NCBI GenBank assembly: GCA_021647785.1
Contig: JAKIUC010000012.1
Location: forward strand, 16,023-80,022
Length of the DNA: 64,000 bases
From: Melioribacteraceae bacterium
GTDB lineage: Bacteria; Bacteroidota; Ignavibacteria; Ignavibacteriales; Melioribacteraceae
Reading direction: 5' to 3'
In this document: positions 29,862 through 36,612 of the stretch, one piece after another
Layout of the letters: each line of letters opens with the position of its first letter
Numbering within the stretch: the stretch's first letter is position 1
Notes under the pieces: model-generated
Seen by the model: the letters and a program-made list of their open reading frames with translations, nothing else
The model's database searches: none
Told to the model about the DNA's origin: nothing
Translations under genes and position numbers: made by a program

Positions 29862-30899
29862 ATGAAACTCTCTGAATTTAAATATAATCTTCCAAGTACA
29901 TATATTGCAAAGCATCCAACAAAACCAAGAGATGCAGCAAAATTGATGGTTCTTAATAGAGCCGAGAAATCAATTGAAACAAAAAAATTCTCTGATGTTG
30001 TTGATTATATGTCAAGAGGCGATGTACTTGTTGTGAACGAAACAAAAGTTATGCAGGCAAGATTATTTGGAAAGAAAGAACGAACAAATGCAATTATTGA
30101 AGTCTTCGTACTTCGAGAACTAAACAGAAAAGAAAATATTTGGGATGTAATTGTTGACCCAGCACGGAAAGTAAGAATTGGAAATAGAATCTATTTCAAT
30201 AATAAACTATGGTGCGAAGTTATAGACAATACAACATCGCGAGGTAGAACTGTCCGCTTTAATGAAGATGGCGGTGATATCTTCAAAGCAATTGAAAAAA
30301 TTGGTTTAACTCCCCTTCCACCTTATATTAAGCGCGATTCGGTTAAGGAGGATAGAGATGATTACCAAACAGTTTTTGCTAAAGAAGATGGCTCTGTTGC
30401 AGCACCTACAGCAGCATTGCACTTTACTCCGGAGCTTGTAAAAAAAATAAAAAAGAAAGGAGTAAAAGTTGCAACTGTTACACTTCATATTGGTCTTGGA
30501 ACATTTAGACCAGTTGAGGTTGAGGACTTAACTAAGCACAGAATGGATTCGGAATATTTTGAAGTACCTGAGAAATCTTCTGATATAATTAATGCTGCGA
30601 AAAAAGCAAAGAAAAAGATTTTCGTTGTTGGTACTAGTGCAACACGTGCTTTAGAAACAAGCGTTACAGCCGATGGACTAGTAAAACCAGATTTTGGCTG
30701 GACTGATAAATTTATTTTTCCGCAATATGATTTTAAAATTGTTGATAAATTAATTACTAATTTTCATCAGCCAGAATCGACATTGTTAATGCTAACAGCA
30801 GCATTTGCCGATTACGATTTAATGATGAAAGGTTATAAGAAAGCACTTAAAGAGAAATATCGCTTTTTGAGTTATGGCGATGCAATGCTGATTGTGTAA
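29862..30899 (+). CDS. queA: S-adenosylmethionine:tRNA ribosyltransferase-isomerase
   Basis: QueA transfers and isomerises the ribosyl part of SAM onto preQ1 at tRNA position 34, making epoxyqueuosine after Tgt. The 345 residues show the family blocks FKYNLPSTYIAKHP, VLVVNETKVMQARLFG, PLPPYIKR, DDYQTVFAKEDGSVAAPTA, LHIGLGTFRPV and NFHQPESTLLML. An AAGAGG ribosome-binding site lies upstream. The gene follows the ppdK terminator and may start a unit with ispD (17-base gap). Confidence 0.97.
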   Translation: MKLSEFKYNLPSTYIAKHPTKPRDAAKLMVLNRAEKSIETKKFSDVVDYMSRGDVLVVNETKVMQARLFGKKERTNAIIEVFVLRELNRKENIWDVIVDPARKVRIGNRIYFNNKLWCEVIDNTTSRGRTVRFNEDGGDIFKAIEKIGLTPLPPYIKRDSVKEDRDDYQTVFAKEDGSVAAPTAALHFTPELVKKIKKKGVKVATVTLHIGLGTFRPVEVEDLTKHRMDSEYFEVPEKSSDIINAAKKAKKKIFVVGTSATRALETSVTADGLVKPDFGWTDKFIFPQYDFKIVDKLITNFHQPESTLLMLTAAFADYDLMMKGYKKALKEKYRFLSYGDAMLIV

Positions 30900-30916
30900 T
30901 AACTATAGATAAACAG

Positions 30917-31603
30917 ATGAAAACCTATGCAATAATACCCTCTGGGGGAGTTGGGAAAAGACTCGTAAGTTCTTTACCAAAACAGTATGTAAGAATTAAT
31001 GGTAAAGAACTTATTGCATATACTTTAGAAACTTTTCAAAAAAGTGAACTTGTTGATGAAATTATTATTTCAGCCCAACCCGAATTTTTCTCGCTTATTG
31101 AAAATATAAAATCCACTTACAATATTTCAAAATTATCTAAAATTATTGCGGGTGGTAAAGAACGGCAAGATTCTGTATTTAATGCTTTAAAAAATATTGA
31201 TGCAAATGATAATGATATAATTGCAGTGCATGATGCTGCTCGTCCCTTACTCCCAATTGAAATTTTAGAAACTGCTTTACAAACTGCAAAAATTTTCGAC
31301 AATGTAATTGTAGCTACTAAAGCTACTGATACTTTGGTTTCTGGCGGAAATTTTGTAAACGCTTATCTCGATAGAAGTTCAACTTTTCATGTTCAGACTC
31401 CACAAATATCGAAGTTCAATATTTTATTTAGTGCTATGGAATCAGCGTATAATAATAATTTTATTGGAACAGATGAATCTATTTTGCTCCACAAAACTTC
31501 AAACAAGATTAAAATTGTTGAAGGGTCATCTCTAAATTTTAAGGTAACAACACAATCAGACCTTGACCTTTTCAAAATTATTTGTGATATTAAAATAGTT
31601 TGA
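30917..31603 (+). CDS. ispD: 2-C-methyl-D-erythritol 4-phosphate cytidylyltransferase
   Basis: IspD makes CDP-methylerythritol in the non-mevalonate isoprenoid pathway. The 228 residues show the nucleotide-binding IIPSGGVGKRL...PKQYV, GGKERQDSVFNAL, VHDAARPLL, ATDT and DRSSTFHVQTPQ, all in the usual order. IspF is not adjacent. It follows queA by 17 bases and precedes plsY by 50. Confidence 0.95.
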   Translation: MKTYAIIPSGGVGKRLVSSLPKQYVRINGKELIAYTLETFQKSELVDEIIISAQPEFFSLIENIKSTYNISKLSKIIAGGKERQDSVFNALKNIDANDNDIIAVHDAARPLLPIEILETALQTAKIFDNVIVATKATDTLVSGGNFVNAYLDRSSTFHVQTPQISKFNILFSAMESAYNNNFIGTDESILLHKTSNKIKIVEGSSLNFKVTTQSDLDLFKIICDIKIV

Positions 31604-31653
31604 TTCAATAATTAATCGACATATGGTACTTTAAATAAATTTTCAAGGATAAC

Positions 31654-32322
31654 ATGTTAAACTTATTAGTTATAATACTTTTATCATACTTAGTTGGTGC
31701 AATTCCTATAAGTATAATAATGAGCAAATTAGTTAAAGGAATTGATATTCGTAAACATGGCAGCGGAAATGCTGGCGGCTCTAATGTTTTTAGAATACTC
31801 GGTTGGAAATATGGAATTACTGTAATTTTACTTGATGCTACAAAAGGTATGATTGCTGTTCTCTTAATCTCACATCTCTATTTTGGAAATTTCCCATTTG
31901 CAAATGCAACCCCTTTTGATGATTTTACATTAGTTCAAATTATTGCTGGAGTCTCGGCAGTACTTGGGCATATTTGGACTATCTTTGCTGGCTTTAAAGG
32001 TGGAAAAGGAATTGCAACTGGCTTAGGGTTTTTAGTATCAATTGTAACTGTTGATATGTTATTAGGTTTAGTGGTTTTTGCTGTTGTTGTTTTAATATCA
32101 AAATACATTTCGCTTGGCTCACTTGCTGCTGCAGCATCAGTTCCAATATTTATGATTATACGAGAAAATGTTTTTGGTGTTGATATATCTGGTTACGGTA
32201 CTATTCTTCCATTAACAATTTTTCTTGCAGTACTTGTAATGTACACTCACAAAGCTAATATTGGAAGACTAATTAACGGAAGCGAAAGCAAAATTTCTCT
32301 TTCAAAAACAAAGACAAAATAA
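31654..32322 (+). CDS. plsY: glycerol-3-phosphate acyltransferase PlsY
   Basis: PlsY is an integral membrane acyltransferase that transfers an acyl group from acyl-phosphate to glycerol-3-phosphate, the first step of phospholipid synthesis. The 222 residues contain at least five hydrophobic segments and the conserved loops GSGNAGGSNVFRILG, GFKGGKGIATGLG and a C-terminal basic stretch near HKANIGRLINGSE. It is immediately followed by gpsA (1-base gap), which makes its substrate. Confidence 0.96.
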   Translation: MLNLLVIILLSYLVGAIPISIIMSKLVKGIDIRKHGSGNAGGSNVFRILGWKYGITVILLDATKGMIAVLLISHLYFGNFPFANATPFDDFTLVQIIAGVSAVLGHIWTIFAGFKGGKGIATGLGFLVSIVTVDMLLGLVVFAVVVLISKYISLGSLAAAASVPIFMIIRENVFGVDISGYGTILPLTIFLAVLVMYTHKANIGRLINGSESKISLSKTKTK

Positions 32323-32323
32323 T

Positions 32324-33325
32324 ATGAATGTTTCAATTTTAGGTGCAGGAAGTTGGGGAACGGCGTTAGCAATTATACTTGCTAACAACGGGCATCAAGT
32401 TACAATGTGGGAATACAATAAACATTATGTTAAAAACCTAAAGAAACATTATGAAAACAAAGTCTTTCTACCTGGTGTAAAACTTCCTCGCGAAATTGAG
32501 TTTACTCATTCCTTAAAAGATGTTGTAAATGAGCAGCATATGATTGTTATAGCAATACCAACCCAATTTATACGAAGCGTTCTTAAACAAATGAAAAAGT
32601 TCTCTTTCAAAAACACAACCTTTGTTAGTGTCTCTAAAGGGATTGAGAAAGATACTTTACTCACTGTAGATCATATTATAGCTGAAGTATTAGAAATTTC
32701 TGAAGATGCAATTGGTGTACTTTCTGGACCCAGCCATGCAGAAGAAGTTAGTAGAAAAATTCCTACTGCTGTTGTTGCTGCTTCCACAAATATTGGAACT
32801 GCTATTGAAATTCAGACTGCATTTGCTAATTCATATTTTCGTGTCTATTCATCAACAGATATTATTGGTGTAGAACTTGGCGGTGCTTTGAAAAATGTTA
32901 TTGCACTTGGAGCAGGTATTATTGATGGGGCAAAATTTGGCGATAATACTAAAGCAGCAATAATGACACGAGGTATTGCTGAAATATCAAGACTTGGTGT
33001 TCAGCTTGGGGCAAAGCCGGAAACTTTTGCGGGCTTATCCGGAATGGGTGATTTAATTGTAACCTGTATGAGTAAACATAGTAGAAATAGACATGTTGGT
33101 GAACAAATTGGACTTGGGAATAAACTTCCGGAAATACTTAAGAATATGACTATGGTTGCAGAGGGTGTTGAAACATGTAAATCTGTTCATCAACTTGCTG
33201 CAAAACACCATATTGATGTTCCTATTGCAAATGCAGTTTATAGCATATTGTTTAATGAAAAAGACCCAATGAAAGTTACTTACGATTTAATGACGCGCGG
33301 TATGAAAACCGAATTGGAACACTAA
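32324..33325 (+). CDS. gpsA: NAD(P)H-dependent glycerol-3-phosphate dehydrogenase
   Basis: GpsA reduces dihydroxyacetone phosphate to sn-glycerol-3-phosphate for phospholipid synthesis. The 333 residues start with the Rossmann motif LGAGSWGTALA and contain VSVSKGIE, LSGPSHAEEV, the catalytic-lysine region GALKNVIALGAGI, and GLSGMGDLIVTC. It pairs functionally with plsY, one base upstream. Downstream is a 572-base region without a sizeable gene. Confidence 0.97.
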   Translation: MNVSILGAGSWGTALAIILANNGHQVTMWEYNKHYVKNLKKHYENKVFLPGVKLPREIEFTHSLKDVVNEQHMIVIAIPTQFIRSVLKQMKKFSFKNTTFVSVSKGIEKDTLLTVDHIIAEVLEISEDAIGVLSGPSHAEEVSRKIPTAVVAASTNIGTAIEIQTAFANSYFRVYSSTDIIGVELGGALKNVIALGAGIIDGAKFGDNTKAAIMTRGIAEISRLGVQLGAKPETFAGLSGMGDLIVTCMSKHSRNRHVGEQIGLGNKLPEILKNMTMVAEGVETCKSVHQLAAKHHIDVPIANAVYSILFNEKDPMKVTYDLMTRGMKTELEH

Positions 33326-33501
33326 CTAACCACTTCCCTTCTTATTTTCTCTTAATTTATTTAAATTCTTAAATCTTTTTAATAATTATTTAAATGATTT
33401 TTAGTAGCTCAATTGCAAGGCTTTTAAAATCCTATCTTAGTTTTTATAATGATAAAAGAGAAATATAAACAATTGTTCTTATCACTCTAATATGGAGGTG
33501 T

Positions 33502-33543
33502 ATGAACATACATTCAATGTTTGCTACAAGGTTAAAAACATAA
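33502..33543 (+). CDS. possible 13-residue mini-ORF before a hairpin
   Basis: ATG at 33502 opens a 13-codon frame (MNIHSMFATRLKT) ending in TAA two bases before a strong hairpin. GGAGG (33494-33498) lies only three bases upstream of the ATG, which is close for efficient initiation. The arrangement could be a translated leader or a small RNA that happens to contain a start. No amino acid is enriched, so a classical attenuation role is not supported. Confidence 0.3.
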   Translation: MNIHSMFATRLKT

Positions 33544-33545
33544 AG

Positions 33546-33576
33546 AAGAATCCACCTTCTTAGAAGGTGGATTCTT
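33546..33576 (+). terminator. strong 14-bp hairpin in the gpsA-lacI spacer
   Basis: AAGAATCCACCTTC (33546-33559) pairs perfectly with GAAGGTGGATTCTT (33563-33576) around a 3-base loop. Only a short T-rich stretch follows. It could end gpsA transcription, 220 bases after the gene, or a small RNA made from this spacer. Apart from this hairpin, the mini-ORF, and the operators and promoter listed separately, I see nothing in 33326-33897. Confidence 0.7.
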
Positions 33577-33721
33577 TATTGCTACATTGTTAAATTGTTA
33601 AAAGTACTCTGTGAGAAATAATAATTTTTACATAACTAATTTTGAGATATCCAACCAATCAACCAATCTGTTTCTAAAAACCAATTTATTCTCTAAAAAT
33701 ATAGGGTTTATGGCAAATATG

Positions 33722-33735
33722 ATAAACCGTTTAAC
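33722..33735. promoter_or_regulatory. distal LacI-type operator candidate
   Basis: ATAAACCGTTTAAC shares the right half CGTTTAAC and the central CG with the proximal site at 33874-33887, and contains the palindrome TAAACCGTTTA. The two centres are about 152 bp apart, which would permit looping by a tetrameric LacI-family repressor. Confidence 0.5.
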
Positions 33736-33835
33736 TATTATATCTCTTCATAAATAATTATTTATATTCTTTTAAAATGAGTGTATCCCTTTATATATCT
33801 ATTTAAGAGCCGAATACAAAGAATTTTAAAAAACA

Positions 33836-33867
33836 TTTGACAAAAGCAAAATTATCTCTTATCTTTG
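33836..33867 (+). promoter_or_regulatory. Bacteroidota-type promoter of the LacI-led locus
   Basis: TTTG (33836-33839) and TATCTTTG (33860-33867) are separated by 20 bases, an exact match to the Bacteroidota -33 / -7 consensus. Transcription would start near 33874, inside the proximal operator, 24 bases before the regulator's ATG. Confidence 0.7.
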
Positions 33868-33873
33868 TATCAA

Positions 33874-33887
33874 GTTAATCGTTTAAC
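33874..33887. promoter_or_regulatory. proximal LacI-type operator candidate
   Basis: GTTAATCGTTTAAC is a near-perfect 14-bp palindrome (ideal GTTAAACGTTTAAC, one mismatch) with the central CG typical of LacI-family operators. It starts six bases after the -7 element and covers the expected transcription start, so a bound repressor would block initiation. Confidence 0.6.
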
Positions 33888-33897
33888 CAAATAAGGA

Positions 33898-34938
33898 ATG
33901 CGTTCAACTATGCAGATTTTGTACCCAACAATTAAAGATGTAGCGGCAAAAGCTAATGTATCCACAGCAACTGTATCGCATGTTATCAATAATAAAGGAC
34001 GCATCTCGCCAGAGACAATTAAAAAAGTTTTAAAAACAATAAAGCAATTAAAGTACCACCCTTCTCGCTCGGCAAGAGGTTTAGCTTCACATAAAACAGG
34101 AAATATCGGATTTATTGTTACAAGCGACCACTTTCTTAAAACCGAAGCATTTTATACCCGCATTTTCCTTGGTGTTGAATTTGAAGCTCACAGACATGAC
34201 TATTATGTATTACTTACAACCACCAAATCAGACTTCAAAAAAGGAGATTCTTTACCTCGTTTTGTATTGGAACAAAGTATTGACGGAATTATTGTAGCCG
34301 GCAAAATTCCAAAATTATTATTGGAAACACTTTGTGAGCAAAAGATACCCCTTGTAATTTTAGATTATATACCCAAATATTTTGAATGTTCATCCGTTTT
34401 AATTGATAATGTGCGAGGTGGTATATTAGCCACAAATCATTTAATTGAATATGGTCATAAGAATATTGCATTTATTAGTGGAGAAATTTCGCATTCAAGT
34501 ATTTCTGATAGACTTCGTGGTTACAAACAAGCATTAAATGATTCTAATATTGAAATTGATGAGAAACTAATTGAAACAAGTGATGACTATTTATCAATGC
34601 AAAATGGTTATAAAGCTACAGAAAGACTTTTTAAGAAGAATAAAAATGTTACTGCTATTTTTGCTGGTAATGATACAATTGCAATTGGAGCAATGCAGTA
34701 TTTAAAGGATAATAACTTTAATATTCCTAACGATATATCCCTTGTCGGTTTTGATGATGCTGAAACTAACTCACTATTAACTCCCCCACTTACAACTATT
34801 CAAGTTCCCAAGATTGACCTCGGTATTGAAGGGCTTCAATTATTAGTAAATATTATTAATTCAGAGAATAAAATGATAAAAAAATCGATAGTTCCTGTTG
34901 AACTTAAATTAAGAGAATCAACTAAACCAAGATTGTAA
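33898..34938 (+). CDS. LacI-family transcriptional regulator
   Basis: This 346-residue sugar-responsive DNA-binding protein has the LacI helix-turn-helix (about 11-32, TIKDVAAKANVSTATVSHVI), the hinge region (YHPSRSARGL) and a periplasmic-binding-protein-like ligand domain ending in FDDAETNSLLTPPLTTIQVP. A second in-frame ATG (33910) would shorten it by four residues without touching the DNA-binding domain. It is the first gene of the mannoside locus, and its own promoter overlaps an operator-like palindrome, so it likely represses itself and the genes behind it until a manno-oligosaccharide is present. The ligand is inferred from context. Confidence 0.93.
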   Translation: MRSTMQILYPTIKDVAAKANVSTATVSHVINNKGRISPETIKKVLKTIKQLKYHPSRSARGLASHKTGNIGFIVTSDHFLKTEAFYTRIFLGVEFEAHRHDYYVLLTTTKSDFKKGDSLPRFVLEQSIDGIIVAGKIPKLLLETLCEQKIPLVILDYIPKYFECSSVLIDNVRGGILATNHLIEYGHKNIAFISGEISHSSISDRLRGYKQALNDSNIEIDEKLIETSDDYLSMQNGYKATERLFKKNKNVTAIFAGNDTIAIGAMQYLKDNNFNIPNDISLVGFDDAETNSLLTPPLTTIQVPKIDLGIEGLQLLVNIINSENKMIKKSIVPVELKLRESTKPRL

Positions 34939-34986
34939 TTCTAATATTCTATAATGCTTTATTACTTAACTAACTTAGGAGGTTAT

Positions 34987-36525
34987 ATGTTAACAAATTC
35001 AAGAGGAGTAAAATGGAGCATCATTTTGCTTGTTACTTTTTTTATGGGAAGTGCAATGCAACTCTTCTCACAAACCGGAATATCTGGTATAGGTAGTTTT
35101 GAAGGAGAATTACCTTCATATTGGACTAAAGGTGTTGAACCATCAGGAGCTACTTTGGAATGGGCTACAGACCAATCACGCTCTATGGGTAAATCACTAA
35201 AAATTACTAAAAGTGCTACTGATGAAGCTGCTATGTGGACTTCAGAAAACATGGCTGATTTTTGGTCGCCAGTACATAACAAAGATCAAGATATATTCGT
35301 TGGTGCTTATGTACGTACTCAAGGTGTAAATACTAACCCTGCATCGGATGATGCTAAATGGTATATATCATATACGTTCTATGATTCATCAGGTGCTTTA
35401 ATTGGTGAAACAAGGATGGATATTGACCAGAGTTCAGCAAGCAGCGGTAGCTGGATGGCTGATACTAATGATGTTGGACAAACTATATTACCAAAAGATT
35501 CTTGGAAAACTATTATTAAATTTGTTGGTGGTAAAGATGCAACCGGTACTGTTTGGGCTGATGATTTTATGCTCTACGGTCGTACTGGCTGGGCTGGTCA
35601 AAACTGGAATACTGCTGTTGGTGTACCAAGCGGATGGTACTATTGGTTACCTCCGGGTGGCGGAAATAATGGAGAGCTATCTCACGGATATGAAAACACT
35701 ATTGTTACAACTGAAGAAGCTTATACTGGTTTGAAGTCGCTCAAATTTGATTTACCTTTTGATAGACCACCACAAGATGCTTTTGTTGGTACTAATAGAA
35801 TGCTCCTTGATGGTAGTGATGGTAATCTAAACAGTACCTCTATTGGTAATGAAATGGATATCTCTGCATTATCTGTAAACCTTGGTGATAGAATACGCAT
35901 TAGTGTTTGGATTAAAGCTAATAACTTAGTTCCAGATTCTGCTGCAATGTATCCTACAACTTGGGCAGTTGGATTTACTTACGGTTTCTTTAAAGGTAAT
36001 GGAAACAATGATGGATGGAATTCTGTTGATGGTTACCCGAAAGATATGCAGTTTGTTTTCCCAAATGTTACATCGTTTGATTGGACTCAATACTATATAG
36101 ATATTGATGTTCCTGATAATGCTGATGCAAAAACAATTGCAATAAGACTTCATCCTTATTCAAGATTTACTGGTACAATATACTTTGATGACCTAATGAT
36201 TGAAGTTATTGGGGTTACTGATGTTGAGCCAGGTAGCCAACTTCCGGATGTTTTTGCAGTTCATCAAAATTATCCTAATCCATTCAATCCATCAACTACT
36301 ATAAGTTATACTATACCAAAAACTTCTAAAGTATCGGTTAAAGTATTTGATATACTTGGACGTGAAGTAGTATCTTTACTTGACGAGGTTCAGGTACGTG
36401 GTGCTTATGATGTAGTTTGGAATGGTAAAAATAACTTTGGTGAAATAGTTGGTAGTGGAATTTATTTCTACAGAGTTGAAACAGAAAAATTTGCTCAAGT
36501 AATGAAAATGATTCTTCTAAAATAG
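34987..36525 (+). CDS. T9SS-exported carbohydrate-binding-like surface protein
   Basis: The chosen start (34987) has a strong AGGAGG at 34977-34982; an upstream in-frame start at 34954 would precede it. The 512 residues comprise a signal peptide (to about residue 29), two beta-sandwich blocks resembling family 4/9-type carbohydrate-binding modules (about 30-190 and 195-410, Trp/Tyr-rich), and a T9SS type A sorting domain (about 420-512, YPNPFNPSTTI, FDILGREV, GSGIYFYRV). No catalytic motif is visible. A terminator directly follows, so this first structural gene is probably made in excess, which suits an abundant surface glycan-binding protein. Confidence 0.82.
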   Translation: MLTNSRGVKWSIILLVTFFMGSAMQLFSQTGISGIGSFEGELPSYWTKGVEPSGATLEWATDQSRSMGKSLKITKSATDEAAMWTSENMADFWSPVHNKDQDIFVGAYVRTQGVNTNPASDDAKWYISYTFYDSSGALIGETRMDIDQSSASSGSWMADTNDVGQTILPKDSWKTIIKFVGGKDATGTVWADDFMLYGRTGWAGQNWNTAVGVPSGWYYWLPPGGGNNGELSHGYENTIVTTEEAYTGLKSLKFDLPFDRPPQDAFVGTNRMLLDGSDGNLNSTSIGNEMDISALSVNLGDRIRISVWIKANNLVPDSAAMYPTTWAVGFTYGFFKGNGNNDGWNSVDGYPKDMQFVFPNVTSFDWTQYYIDIDVPDNADAKTIAIRLHPYSRFTGTIYFDDLMIEVIGVTDVEPGSQLPDVFAVHQNYPNPFNPSTTISYTIPKTSKVSVKVFDILGREVVSLLDEVQVRGAYDVVWNGKNNFGEIVGSGIYFYRVETEKFAQVMKMILLK

Positions 36526-36541
36526 TTACAGCAAAAACCTT

Positions 36542-36576
36542 AAAAAGGGGTGCATATTTTATGTGCCCCTTTTTTA
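36542..36576 (+). terminator. rho-independent terminator inside the mannoside locus
   Basis: An A-run, GGGGTGCATA (36547-36556) and TATGTGCCCC (36560-36569) form a 10-bp stem with two G-U pairs, followed by a run of seven T. It stands 16 bases after the T9SS gene stop and before the TonB receptor gene. No new promoter is obvious in the remaining 36 bases, so partial read-through is likely. Confidence 0.85.
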
Positions 36577-36612
36577 TAATTACTTATAAAATAATAGTGG
36601 TAGGTTAATAAA

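Noticed and set aside
33326..33897. tRNA, tmRNA or other known structured RNA in the long spacer
   Set aside because: No cloverleaf, T-loop motif or CCA end was found; only the hairpin, mini-ORF and promoter/operator elements are supportable.
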